DNA from: Papiliotrema nemorosa
Taxonomy: Eukaryota > Basidiomycota > Tremellomycetes > Tremellales > Rhynchogastremaceae
Assembly (NCBI GenBank): GCA_032158125.1
Contig: JASKOT010000016.1
Span: 62,001-126,000 of the forward strand
Length of the DNA: 64,000 bases
Direction of reading: 5' to 3'
Shown: in pieces, positions 1-11,786 of the stretch
Layout of the letters: each line of letters starts with the position of its first letter
Numbering within the stretch: the first letter of the stretch is position 1
Made by a program: the position numbers and the translations under genes
Notes under the pieces: generated by a model
What the model saw: only the letters and a program-made list of their open reading frames with translations
What the model was told of the DNA's origin: nothing
Database searches by the model: none

Positions 1-182
1 CAAGCAAGCGAAAACGGCGTTCTCTTCTCCTTGCTCGACAGGCCGAGAAGCAAGCAGACAGTGGCGATAGGATCGTCAAGGATGTTGACGAGGAGGAGAT
101 GATGAGTATGGGACAGATGGGTCGTAGGTCCGGCATGGACTTGGAGGAGGAAGAAGCAGTAGAAGAGGTCGAGGTGAGGTGA
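1..182 (+). CDS. C-terminal end of an unidentified gene (partial)
   Basis: An open frame starting at base 3 runs to a TGA at 180-182 and gives about 59 residues. They are rich in Lys/Arg at the start and in Asp/Glu/Met after that, with the acidic tail ending in EEVEVR. No domain is recognisable and the rest of the gene lies left of the window. The last codons read GAG GTG AGG TGA, and GTGAGG could also be a splice donor, so the true end may be further right. The frame is chosen only because the other two plus-strand frames stop earlier. Charged tails like this are common on nuclear proteins, but no function is claimed. Confidence 0.4.
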   Translation, partial: SKRKRRSLLLARQAEKQADSGDRIVKDVDEEEMMSMGQMGRRSGMDLEEEEAVEEVEVR

Positions 183-1230
183 TTTCTAAATTAGTCAGAT
201 CATGATTCGCATGTTAGTCGCAGGGAATCTCTCTGGCTATCGCGGGAAACGTTACCCTCCGTGCTTGTGTCTGTGTTATCTGTATCCTCTAAGAAAACGC
301 GGACTTGAGTGTCACCTGTCTGCCTTGAGTCTTGTCATGGCCCGGGTCTGAGCTTGATGTCGAGCTACGAGTGCTCGGGGCTTCGCTCCGCGAGACTCTC
401 CATGCTGCTATAGATCAAGGCGATTGTGCACATGACTCATGGCGTACGAATAAAACCTTCTGATCCGCCTAGCAGAAGACTCCATGCATAAGAGGTCGTT
501 TGAGCTTCCTCCAAGCATTGGGAGCAGGGTGATGTGGGTGTGCCGTCACTCCACCCTGATAGATGATTGCATCATGTATCCGCACAGATTACCTCTTCTT
601 CCGTCCCATTCATCCACCGCCCAACCCGCCTCCATCGACCCTTTGTGCGACCGCGAACACTAGACGGTTAGCAGCTCTCAGGCAGACGATCTCAGAGCAA
701 CGCTCAGATTGTCGTCCCTGTACGGAACAGGACCAATCTGACGCAATTTCGGAACGCCGAGGCCCCTCGTTCTCCTCCTTCCCAGCCCTGCTATTGCAAT
801 TCCATCCAACCTTGACGACCACCTCGCAATCAATCTCCATCTCGTCCAGGCGTCGACTGGTCAACATTCATTCCTTCGCCCTGATAGCCTCCGACAGGCG
901 AGGCAACGACTCGGGGTTAGGGTCATTGACAGGGGGGTGACAAAGCAGACTAGCGTTTGAGGGGGAAGGGATATATCAAGGTATGTTCGCCCTTGATGTG
1001 TTGTTCTCGATCGACCTCATCATCAACACCCTCCACTGCCCAAGTACCTTTGGTCACTTTGGTGCACTGCCTCTGCCTCGTGTTTATGACCGAGCACAGA
1101 GAGCTCAATCCTTTCCTTTGGGTCCTTTGGCGTCTCTCCACCGCCTATATTTCTACCGCTTATCCCATTCCATCCTGCCCAAGTCTACTTGCGCACTGTC
1201 CTTCTTTCTTGACACTTGGGCTTTTGCGAT
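183..1230. other. intergenic region with promoter/5' leader of the FHA-RING gene
   Basis: Overlapping short ORFs occur on both strands (for example 563-940 plus and 610-867 minus), but none has recognisable protein character or joins to another exon by plausible splice sites. The stretch from about 955 to 1230 is pyrimidine-rich on the plus strand, as expected for the leader of the gene starting at 1231. Confidence 0.4.
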
Positions 1231-3826
1231 ATGAGAGGTGCTACACGAACAGTCACTTATCGTTTCCAGCCCGACTTCATTGCTCAGATTGAGGAAGCAC
1301 GAGCCCTCACTCCGCCCGACCTACTCGCCGCTGCCAACGCACGTCGTCGCCCTCGTTCTGCAGTCGCCGATCGGATCGCACGTCTCTCTCTTGCACCTTT
1401 TGACGATAATCCCGATCCAAACTCTCTTCCACATCCTCACCCTTTCTCTCAACCTATCACAGGCCGACATAGCACCCATCCCGGCGCTACCGTCTCTGCT
1501 CAATCAACCTCGTCAGCCGTAGGAACGGCACGTCTCCGACTTAGGGGTACCTCGACTGGTGTCCTCAGCCAGACTTCCTCCACGTCGACGGTATCATCAA
1601 CCAGATCCAACATGTCGCGTCCCGGTTCGTCCTCCCGACCGACCCATATCGCCCTACCGACGAGCGGGTTCACCGGTCGATCTCCCAACGGGTCGCCGAG
1701 AGAAACGCCCGCTTCACCCACCTCGCCGAGATCTTCCTTCTTGCCCAGCTTCATGAGAACCAGAAGTCGAGCAGCAACTCTTACAGCCAGAGCGGCCAGT
1801 CCTTCTGTGGAAGCTAGCAATCCGTTTTCAGCCAACACCGTCCGCGGGCCGAACAGTCGAGACACATCCACCGCCCCCGTTGCGAGGGATGGTGGGGGCG
1901 TGGTCAGAAGTGTGAGCTCGCCGACCGGTGGTAACGGTCTCGCCGCTGCTTCTCACGCGCCAGCAGCTGTCGAAGGTGAGCTCTGCCTCGTCCGAGCTCG
2001 AGAGTGGAGCTAAAGCACAGTGCCATCAGCTCCGACAGTCATCACCGATGGGACTGCTGTCAAAACCTCTCGAATCCGTCTCGTACCGCATTTGGAGAAC
2101 TCAAGGTCACTCGCTTTTGACCCAGTAGTTCGGGAGTTGATGGCCATCAAGGTTCCGCCCGGAGTCACGCCCTCTGCTGCAGCTGCATCTGTAGGGCAAG
2201 TCGGTCCAGCAGTAAACGGCAAGCCTCCAGCTTTGATCCTTAAAATCGGTCGATTCACTGATAAGACTCCCCCGACGAATGCGACAGGGTCTGCGGCGGG
2301 TGCTGGAAGCAGCAACGGGGTAGGATCAGGACCCACATTGACCATTGCTGGAGGTGGAGGGGACGTGTGCTCAGGCAAAGTTGCATTCAAGAGCAAAGTT
2401 GTTAGTCGAGCACACGCTGAGATCTGGTGTGAAGGGGATGGGCAAGTGAGTTAATGCGGTGTACCTCGAGTGTCGACTAATATCAAGTTTTACATCAGGG
2501 ACACCTCGAGTAGCTCGGGAACCTTTCTGAATCATATTCGTCTGTCAAGCCCAAATACCGACTCGAGACCTACCTTGATCAAAGTAAGTGATCTCGTTGA
2601 CTCATCAACCAGACTAATGCTCAGGACGGTGATGTTCTTCAACTTGGTGTAGATTATCAAGGAGGGCATGAAGATCAGTTCCGCTGTGTCAAGATGCGGG
2701 TGGAGTTGGGTCGGGAATGGCAAAGGGCAGCAAACGAGTTCAAGTGAGCTCATTCGCAAATTTACACTTCAAGACCTGACAGAACAGCACCAACGCTTTG
2801 CAGCAGTTGAAAGCCCTAGGGGGCGATATCGTTACGCCAAAAGGCAAATCGTCAGAGGCACCTTCGACGGGCAAGAAGGCCAAAGCGAGTGTGACAGACT
2901 GTTGCATTTGCCTCTTCTCGGTCACCGTTTGCCAGTCCCTCTTCATTGCGTGAGTTGATCAGGGTAGCAGCAGAGACGACTGAGCTCATTCGGCAGACCC
3001 TGTTCGCACGTCTTTCATTACAAATGTATCAGGCCGCTCCTTATGCAGCATCATCCAGGCTTCTCTTGCCCCCTTTGTGTGAGTTGTCTAATCTAGTATC
3101 AATCCGCAGACTGATCGGTAGCGAACATTTGCGAACCTCGAAGAGGACGTGGAAACGGAGGATGCATGGGAGATTGCGTCCCGACGAGTCTCGGTTATCT
3201 CTCGAAAGCCGTCTAATCACTCCATCAAGCTGCCTCCTCAATCCGATCCAGCTGAAGCGCCCGCTCCAGCGGTTCCAGGTCAACCGAGCATAGAGGTCCA
3301 GTTTGGAGACGGGACAGCTAGTGTAGACGACCTTCTGGCTGGCAACTCGGGATCAAGCGATGAAGGCATGACCAATTCGGCCCGTCTACAGCGACAGACC
3401 ACCGCTGTGGCGGACAGTCCTGGCGGAAGTAATGGAGAAATTGAAATGCCTGAACCGGTTGCAGAAGAGGAAGAAGAACCTCCTCTGGACAATCGAAACC
3501 CTTTCCTCGCTCCCATAGCGGGGTCAGCTGGTCAACCGATACCCAATGCAGCCATCGATCCATTCTTGGCGGGTACCTTGTCGGAAGCGCAGACTCCGAT
3601 GAACGACACATTCTTGTCTACTCTAGCTCCGTCGGTGCATCAGAGACTCGATCTGGCAAGACAGATGGACGAGGTTGGGCGGGCTACCGAGCCTGTCAGG
3701 GAAGAGCCGGAGGGAAGGGCAGAACGCAGCGATGATGAGTGGATGGAGGTTGATAGGCAGCAGAGCGCGGAGCCGGACAATGCGCAGGGTGAGAATAGGC
3801 ACGAGGTCGAAATGATGTACACATAG
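1231..3826 (+). CDS. dma1: FHA-RING E3 ubiquitin ligase, Dma1/RNF8-CHFR type
   Basis: Seven exons (1231-1975, 2021-2445, 2488-2583, 2625-2743, 2788-2949, 2997-3078, 3122-3826) give 777 aa. Residues 1 to ~250 are a Ser/Pro/Thr-rich disordered arm. A forkhead-associated domain follows (KIGRF, KSKVVSRAHAEIW, DTSSSSGTFLNH, DGDVLQLGVDYQGG), then a RING-H2 finger (CCIC, APCSHVFHYKC, CPLC) with all eight metal ligands. FHA before RING with this linker is the layout of fission yeast Dma1 and budding yeast Dma1/Dma2. These proteins bind phospho-threonine partners and ubiquitinate them in spindle-position and septation checkpoints. The C-terminal ~230 residues are acidic and unique. The start is the ATG at 1231; an upstream in-frame TTG at 1216 is not used as a start. 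Family assignment is firm; the exact role is inferred. Confidence 0.9.
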
Positions 3827-4210
3827 AGAGTTGTTGAACATAGAGGGTTGGAAGGTCTGGCGGTCTAGGGCGAAGGGGCGTAGAGGTTTGCAAGGGTCAG
3901 TATTGATAGTCTGATAGTCGGTTTAGTTCTCCTCGGAAGGGTATCCTTCCATGTACATGTTGATGTGCCGTCAAACATGAGATTGGAAAATACCCTTTGG
4001 TTGGAGTTGGACGACGATATCGCCGAATGTACGGAGACCCGCCCAGAGGACCTCCACTTGATCCGTCCACCCCTTGTATACGACCGTCTCGAAATCTGCA
4101 TCATCACTTGTCCTTTGTCTTCAAGTGCAACAGTACTCCACACAACGGGCAACTATCTCTAGCAGCAGACCTAGGGGAATTCGCCTATTCGCAACATTTC
4201 ACACCTACAA
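3827..4210. other. intergenic spacer, no gene seen
   Basis: This 384-bp spacer lies between two genes on the same strand. It must hold the 3' end of the FHA-RING gene and the promoter of the octanoyltransferase gene. No ORF here has coding character. Confidence 0.4.
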
Positions 4211-5525
4211 ATGCGCTCATCCACTCGTCGCTTATTCAGAGAGACTGGTCGAATATCCAACTCGGCCTGTTCGACATCTACCAAAACGACAAACCTAGAT
4301 GCGAAGCTGGGATCGATACAATATCACATTTTCCAAGAACCCTTGCCTTATCCTATCGGGTTGAAATTGCAGAATGATCTGATTGATCTACGTTTGGAGA
4401 GGAAAGCTTCAGGTCGGAAGAGTAACGATATCATTCTTTTCCTGGGTCAGTCGAGTCTTCCCTTCCCTTCCCTTCCCTTTCAATATCCATTTGCTTCTTT
4501 GCAGCAGGACAACGGCTTGATAGGCTGGGTGCTTGGGATTTCAAGCTTGCACGAAGCCATCTCGGCTGGGCGGTGGGCTAATGGACAGAACATACCCCGA
4601 CGTACACTACGGGACGGAGGGATAACTCTCCCAATCCCGATACGCTCCATCCAGAGGAGAAAAAGGTCCAGAATGTCGGCGCTGAATTCTACATTACGAA
4701 GAGAGGTGGTCAGGTGACGTATCATGGACCGGGACAGTTGGTGGGATATCCAATATTGGATTTGAACTTGATGGAGGTGAGCGGATTTCCACCTTGCGAC
4801 ATTTACGCCTCTGCCTGGGCGGCGCGGTGAGATAGACGATGGACTAAGTGTAGACCCCGACGAGATGTTATGTGGACTGGTTACAGGCCTTATTAGCGGA
4901 CTACGTTCGAGATCAAGGATGCAGCGACATCTTGGCACCTCATCCGGAGGGTCATGTAGGAATCTTTGCCTCTCCCACGGAAAAGGTAAGTCGACGAATT
5001 CTCTCTTATAGCCTGGAGGTCTTGACACCTTTTGCAATCGCATCTCTGTGCCGTCTGACTCGAGTCGTAGCTGAATAGTAGGTCGCATCGATAGGTATTC
5101 ATCTTCGACATAGGATAACGTCCCATGGATTCGCAATGAACATCACACCAGAACCCGTCAAATGGTTCGACCTAGTCATGGCGTGTGGACTAGCCGACGT
5201 CCACGCTGTCAGTCTGCATGATCTGATACGTAAATCAGGTTCTTCAGCGGGACCCATAGGTACAGCGGGCACAGCGGGGATAGGTAGCGTAGGATTGCCC
5301 AGTGTGAGAGACGTGGCTAGAGGTCTTGTACCTCGTTTTGGAAAGGTGTTCGGGAGGGAGCTGGTAGAGCTCAACCCGAGTAACCAAAGTGTCGAAGGGG
5401 ATAGTCAAGAGTTGGAAGGGATGTGGAATTTGGTTCAGAAGGCAGAAGAGGATGCGAAGAGGATCAACATGGAGTCGGGGGGGTGGGCGAGTGAGCCTGA
5501 TCTGTCAAAGAGACCAGTCGACTAA
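4211..5525 (+). CDS. LIP2: octanoyl-[acyl-carrier-protein]:protein N-octanoyltransferase, mitochondrial
   Basis: Four exons (4211-4445, 4589-4776, 4854-4985, 5082-5525) give 332 aa. The enzyme moves octanoyl from acyl-carrier protein onto lipoyl domains of pyruvate and 2-oxoglutarate dehydrogenases and the glycine cleavage H protein, the first step of lipoate synthesis in mitochondria. The first ~25 residues are Arg/Ser-rich without acids, as in a matrix-targeting peptide. LipB signatures are clear: GEHTPTYTTGRR, RGGQVTYHGPGQLVGYP, then KVASIGIHLRHRITSHGFAMN, which carries the catalytic lysine, and MACGL with the catalytic cysteine. The lysine codon closes exon 3. The first intron is 143 nt, about three times the local norm, and contains a CCTTC repeat. 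About 40 residues after the cysteine are unlike bacterial LipB and may be a lineage-specific tail. Confidence 0.93.
4456..4480 (+). repeat. short CCCTT tandem repeat in a LIP2 intron
   Basis: Several copies of a CCCTT/CTTCC unit lie inside the first intron of the octanoyltransferase gene. It is a simple-sequence run and may serve as an extended pyrimidine tract. Confidence 0.7.
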
Positions 5526-5711
5526 GCGGGGAGTAAATTTGATGCTCCAGTTCTACTCATGACTCGAAATGGGAGATTGCAGAGGGTGGATTGTCTACAC
5601 TAGAAATACATGTGTCATGACATTTTCGTCTCTAGGTGTTCGTATCAAAGTGTAATTGATCTAATCGATATTATTAAAGTCATCTATCATTCAACTCGAT
5701 GCTCGTATAAC

Positions 5712-7498
5712 CTAGTGAGCCACGATGACTCGCTTGGCTTCTCCTTGCTCTGCTCCATCCGCGTCGCTGCTCACTGCATTCTTGCCGGGTCGGAAGAAGA
5801 CCACAAACCCGATGAGCCAGACGATGCCCCATCCGAGTTGGAACAACCAACTCGCTCGGACATTGTTGAAATTGTAGATCCATCCAGGCTCAATGGTCAA
5901 CAATCCAGCTTGGATCGACAGCGCCACGGCGGATCCAACTTGAAGGGCGACCTGGAGGACTGCTCCTGCTACGCCCGACATTTCAGCCGGAACAGAAGTC
6001 ATCACTCCGACGTTTGTACCCGTGAATACAGCCATCATACCTCCTGAACCGATTATACCGCCCAAAAAGACGAGCGACCAGTATTTCGGACCGAGTTGGT
6101 TGGAATCCCATTGAGTGAACATTGTCAATCCGACCAAAGCGGCAATCATACCCACCACGATGGTCCATCGTGGTTTCGAGACGAATTTGGGGAAAACCGT
6201 CAGGAAGATGGTCATGAATCCCGCAGAGAGACCTTGGGGGAGTAGTCGGACCGCCGCAATGATGGGTTTTTCTTCGTGGACTTTGACGAAAATCTCGACG
6301 AATGGGAGAAAGTTGATGGACCACCATCCGTAGATGTACAGTGCGAAAATGATGAGGACCGCAAAGTTGGGAATCTTCCACGTCTTGGCAGGTAAAAGGG
6401 CGTATTCTTCGGGCAATTTTGCCTCCCACACGAAGAAGAAGACGAACAACGCCCAAGAAAGCAAGAATGGAGCGAGAAATCCTGCTTTTTTCCAACCGTA
6501 CGATGCGCCGAGGGTGAGACCGAGGATGAGAAGGATGATCCCTGACAACATGGATAATGAACCGACCAAGTCGAGTCGTTTCCATTTACCTTGGACGTCG
6601 GCGATGGAGCCTCTGGGTTTGGGAATCCAAAAGATGGAACCGATAGCGACGGGGATGATGAGGATACCCAGGATTCGGAAGAACCATCTCCAAGGGGAAC
6701 CTTGGCCGTGGGTAGGAATGTATTCGATGAATCCAGCAATGATGATACCCGTGACTGAGAGTGAGCACACTGTACTGTGCAAGTAGTAAAGCAGAAATCG
6801 ACTAACCATTCGCGACGGCACCTGACATTCCAAACAGGGTGAATGCTTTACCCAACTCGTGAGGCTCGAACACGGCAGTGATCAATCGGTAAGCGGCAGG
6901 AATGAGACAAGATCCAGCGATACCAGAGATGGCCCTAAACACAAAGAAAGAGTATTTATCCGGTAAGAAGGAGATGACCAAGTTGAGGATTCCAAGGAAT
7001 AAGAACCCATACACGAAGACCGGTTTGGCAGAGTACAAGTCGGAAACTCGGCCCCAGAAAAGGAGGAATGCCCCAAACGTCACTGCGTATGCCGTCTACG
7101 ATTAGCCCCGAGTGACTTTGAGGAGGAAGTAAGAGGATACTCACAATGACCCATGATTGAGAAGCGAATGGGACGGTGAGTGATTCGGAGATTGGATCTG
7201 TAAAGATGAAAAAGGCAGAGTAAGACCAAATGTCGATAAACATCGCCATGGAGAATACAGCCAACAATGACCATTTTTTCCTTTGCGACAATTTCACCTC
7301 GCATCCTTCTTGCGGGGGTGTGGTTGACTCATCCTTGGTGGACGGGGTTGTCGGGGTGGATTTGGCGTCTTTGTTGAGAGACGCGTGGAGATCCACGGCT
7401 GTTAGAGTCGGAGAGGGGAACGTGGATGTTGTTGGGTGGTTTTGAGAAGAGGCGGAAGATGACATGGTGTTTGTCTGAGGGATCTCTAGAGATGCCAT
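5712..7498 (-). CDS. major facilitator superfamily transporter
   Basis: Three exons (7498-7145, 7095-6807, 6754-5712) give 561 aa. The first ~75 residues are hydrophilic, Ser/Thr/Pro-rich and cytosolic. Many hydrophobic helices follow, beginning with SLLAVFSMAMFIDIWSYSAF. After helix 2 the segment WGRVSDLYSAKP is the MFS motif A loop (GxLaDrxG type). About 14 helices can be traced, which suits the fungal drug/H+ antiporter and multidrug-like branch, but substrate cannot be read from sequence. Introns are 49 and 52 nt. The start is the first ATG; a second ATG eleven codons downstream (MSSSASS) is an alternative. It is transcribed away from LIP2's 3' end (tail to tail, 186 bp apart). Confidence 0.88.
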
Positions 7499-8310
7499 GG
7501 GTGGAGAGTGACCCGTTGTAGTGTGGTAAGATGATTCTTATGTGGTTGTTTGGGTTGTTGGCTCTGGTATGGTGGGCTGCGAAGCGAAGCAAGCTCGAGG
7601 TGAGAGTTGTGTTTTGCTGGGTGGTCCGACTGCGATGAAAGGTGTGGAATATGTGGAATATGCGATGATACCACCCCCAGAGTCACGCACTGACCAGCTT
7701 ATATAGACGAAAGATGCATTGGATGCCCGACTGATCTTCCAACCAGATGAATAACCATCCTTCGACTGAATGAGTAAGATTTTACAGCATGACTCACCAC
7801 AGATGCGACCGAGTGTGGAGGTGGAGGGGAGGGTCAAGGAGGAGAATTTGCCACTTTGGGTAATTTCTTTAGGATGAGGGTGCAGGGTGGGGGGATCGGG
7901 CTTGGCGCGGTTTCATCTCTGTCCGAAGAGATGGGAAGATCTGAGTCAGCCAAACGTCCCCACTCCACCTCCACCTTGAACAGGTCTTATATCTCTTGCT
8001 AATCCTTTGTACTCAGCAACATTCCACAACGCTCGTGCCGAGCAGAAGATGCTGGATCCTCACGCAATCGGTCGACATGTATGCCCGAATACCGCATCCG
8101 CATTGTGTCCGAACAAAGCTAACGAACGATTCTTCTCGTTTGCTTACCGAGACCATCTCGGGCAAAAGGCTCACACGCCTCGGTCATTGCCATACTCAAC
8201 TCAGCTCTCAATGATGATCCTTGCTAGACACGACGTTGAGCCCAATATAATGCCATATTGTATACTATAAACCCATATACTAATATACCCAAAATACCCA
8301 ATGATCAACC
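7499..8310. other. intergenic: promoter of the MFS gene and 3' flank of the exostosin gene
   Basis: This is 812 bp of non-coding sequence. Short ORFs are present on both strands but lack protein character. An AT-rich patch with ATATAATGCC and TATACTATAAACC lies near 8246-8275, just past the exostosin stop, and probably belongs to its 3' end. Confidence 0.35.
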
Positions 8311-11300
8311 TCACACTGCCGTCCTGCACCGTCAGCATGCACTGATTCTCAGCACAAGAGGAACTTACGGATATTGCGTGCCCAGCCTGGCACCCGCCTC
8401 GTGTAAAGCCCAAAACATCGGTCCTCTCCTCTCAAACTCGTCTTCTGGGTCTTCATCGCTGGAATACAAAAATGCGTCTCTGATGAGCATCAGGTTCTTC
8501 TGCAATTCCTCCACTGTCTCTATCGGGATCGCTTCCAGGATCTCTTCTAGTCGATCGAGGTCGGTGGGGAGGAGGCGGACGCTAAACTTCGTCCAGTCGA
8601 GAGCGTTGGTAAAGGGGTAGTGAGTCCCCTCGGCCGTGAGGACGGGTATACATCCTGCATAGATCGCATCCCCCACTCGGGGCGACCAGCCTGGATGTCA
8701 GTCGTTGATCACTTATGCCAGCAGTCCAACTCACCGGCGATACCCTTGGGTTGAGGACAAAACCTAGCCGAGTTGAGCTCTTTCATATAATCCCAACTGA
8801 TCCAACTGCTCTGCGGTCCAGCACCAGCGATCAACTCCCTCTGTGCAGCTCCACCCCTCTCGCAAGTCATTCTCAGCCTTTCAGATTTACCCGTTCCCCA
8901 ATATGTCCCTGCCCACGTGACCAGCCTAGGCCGCTCATGAGCCGGTTGGACTTGTGCCATGTCGCCGAAAGTGGACTTCAGATCCACACTGACACAAGAT
9001 CGAGGAGGAACCACGACATCTTGGTAAGGGCGATAGCAGGGCGAATCGTAATCTCCCATGACGGACCAAACGAGCATGTTGTCTAAAGGCCAGTTGGGTT
9101 TCAGGTTGTCTCGGGCTGACCATAGTTCCCTAGATATTAGCATAGGTTGCTTCACCCGGTCTTGCAACCTACCACGCGAAATGAACGCATACACCCCAAT
9201 CGTGCGTGAGCACCAACGCGACCTTTTTCTCTCCACTCTTTACGGCCGGGATAGTATCCCTGGCGTAGCCCGCTACGTCGTGCAAGAGAAACTCGACCCC
9301 GTGACATTGTTGATACACCGGCAAGATGATCAGATCAGCCTCGTCTGGCGATACCGAAACATGTCGCATGGCTTTGTAGAGGATACTATCGGCAGAAAAG
9401 CAATGTCTATCGGTGAGTTGATGGCATGGCGCAGCTTCTATTGCCGTTTCGTTTGCATATCCAGAGATGACATGTAACGAGGGGAAACCTTTGGCTTTTC
9501 CGAGGTAAGTTGCGAAATCGGGGAGAAGGATATCTTTCCAGTGGCCCTCGCTGGTAGCTTTGACGAGGATCTTCGAATAGGCACCGAATGTCGAACCAAG
9601 GGCGGACTTTGGCGCCGCCTCGACAGTCATCACGGGCGGAACGCTCCATGAGCCATCGGGACACTCTGCTTGGACACATCGACAATCCCCGGTAAAGACA
9701 CAGATGGTGGGCGATGAACAGTCATTCCAGCACGCGGGCAACTCCTTGATATCCCAGCCAAAGGGCAGATGCGTCATCTTGCTGGACACTATCGAGGTGC
9801 TCTCGATGGAATCGACCAATTTCGCTTGATGATACTTGACCACTTGCTCTGCTCGTTGACAAGTGTGCAGCTGTCTGGATGAATTGAAAGGGATCTGTCC
9901 CGTGGAGCCGAAACGTATATCCGCCGTCTCGTCTGATGATCAGCGTAATCTCTCTTATGATGACTCACAATCATCCTCCAACAATGGCCAATCTCCTTCC
10001 ATGGGACAACAGAGCAAGTTGAGTCTCGCATCGTATTGCGCAGGTTCGTCCAGACGCAAGACAGTCTGATCCTGGGATTTCGCAGTAGTCGCCCGGAGTT
10101 GTTGCCCATTAGGCAACAGGAATCGCAGGAAAGAGCTATCTTCCGCGACCTCAAGTTCGAACGTCACATGAGCCTCTTCTGGGCTCTCCACCAGCTCGAG
10201 TTCCGGCACCTCTCCCTGTGTCTGCAGTCCCAGGAATCCTCTGCCTTTTTCTTCCTCGAGCACAACGGTGATTTTCCCTTCGACGCCTGGATCGCTCTGT
10301 CGACCGATGATGAACACATCTGCACCCCAGTTATACGAAACCACTTTTTTGTTGTCGATAAAACACCTCGCTCCGTCTTCCTCGCCGGCGGATTCGTCCA
10401 CTGGACACTTGACATAGTCCAAAAAGCCATCCCTGTTGAATGCGATATTCGCAGCGCATCCATCGAGGTTCCATAGTTCCCTGTTTTTCAATCGAGCGGG
10501 AAGATCGTCCGACGCTTGGCACTCGGTCGCAAGATAATGTTCGGCCCAGTCGACAGACGCCTGACGAATCGTCTTGATAGCCTCTCGAATACCCCTTTCT
10601 GTGTCATACTCCGGTTTCCAGCCAATCGACTCTGTCGTTTGACCCGTCTGCAAGGGCGAGTATACGATAGAGCTAGGTTTTGCTGCACCGAGATCCCTCA
10701 ACGGGCTATGAGATTCCGTCATGGTGATAATCCTCTTGATGACCTCAACCACCGGGGTCAACTCTCCAGTAACAAGATTGTACTCGTCCACCGAAGCGGT
10801 AGGTGGCCGGGTACCAAAGCTCTTGATAGCGGAGATCAAGCCGTTTATCCCATCTTGCGCATGGACCAAGTCGACGGGCGGTAAATCCGAGTCGTATTGC
10901 ACTGCACCAGACAGTATCCCATTGACCAGTGTCCTCTGTACGAGCCCCACTCTTTGTCTTCCGTTTGGCTGGTACCCGTACAGATGCCCAAATCGGACGA
11001 TTGCTCCTCCAGCACCGGTTGTTGACGAAGATGACATGTACTCCTTGAATTCCGATTCGGCGGTCGACAATGCCGCTCTAGCGAGTGACAAGCTTTCGCT
11101 GGGAGCGGATGCAGTGACAGGCGCATCTGTAGCGAGGACGATCCAAGGTTTTGTTCCAGCCTTCCACCATCCTCCTCGCGATCCTCCCTGCATTTGTTCG
11201 ATGAGGGCGTTTACATCATGCTGGTATGAAATCGAACATGTTTCGTCGGCGTATCTACATTCCTCTTCGAGATCAATCCCGCCAAGATGGATGATTCCCG

Positions 11301-11786
11301 AAAAGGCGTGTTCTGTAAGAACTGCGTGAAGAGGATTCAAGGTGGAGACGAGGTAGTGGATGTGAGGGGAGATGGGCAAGGAGGATGGTCTGGGATATTT
11401 GTCGAGAATGTAAATTTCGTAACTATCATACAAAGCAGGTACAAGTGCTTGTCCTGCATGTCAGCCAGGTTCAGCCATCATGGATTTGTAGGCGCACCGA
11501 AAGACGATGCACCGCCAATGAGCAGCAACCTCTTCCTTGATCCTGGTACCAGACGCTCCAGACCTAGCGCTTTGATGGGTGAGAATCCAGTATTTTTCAA
11601 CGGTTCATGGTGCTGCGGCACGAGATGTGCCAGTCTATCACCCTTCAATCCTCCACTCTTCACTGTCGGCAGGGGTGAAGGCTCGGCAGGTCGAAGAAGG
11701 ACGTAGAGAAGGGTCAGAGCGGCCGTTATCAGCACCAAAGGACGTAGTCGGGGGTTCGACCCGAATAGTCTTGGGAACCGGGTCAT
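8311..11786 (-). CDS. type II membrane protein fusing an epimerase-like NAD-binding domain to an exostosin (GT47) domain
   Basis: Six exons (11786-11498, 11453-9969, 9932-9173, 9129-8735, 8690-8369, 8323-8311) sum to 1,087 aa. A short basic tail and a single membrane anchor (LVLITAALTLLYVLL) come first. Next is a Rossmann fold split by intron 1 (LLLIGGASSF-GQALVPALYD) of the sugar-epimerase/SDR type, ending near residue 330. A middle region without known folds follows. The C-terminal half is exostosin-like: paired cysteines (CFSADSILYK, CHGVEFLL), VALVLTHDWG, VVVPPRSC, RPRLVTWAGTYWG, SPRVGDAIYAGCIPVL. Such GT47 proteins transfer sugars in the Golgi lumen. The SDR catalytic Tyr-x-x-x-Lys appears to be lost (Leu and Ala at the expected places). 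The two halves are one gene because the join at 9933-9968 is a normal 36-nt intron in frame. If the last intron is not spliced, the protein stops at 8365, three residues shorter. Confidence 0.82.

Noticed and set aside
563..940. 125-codon plus-strand ORF left of the FHA-RING gene
   Set aside because: Overlaps an equally long minus ORF; composition is Pro/Ser/Arg typical of C/T-rich leader sequence.
9955..9968. A stop separating epimerase-like and exostosin parts into two genes
   Set aside because: The stop lies inside a consensus GTGAGT...CAG intron of 36 nt that joins both frames; no promoter or start exists for the second part.
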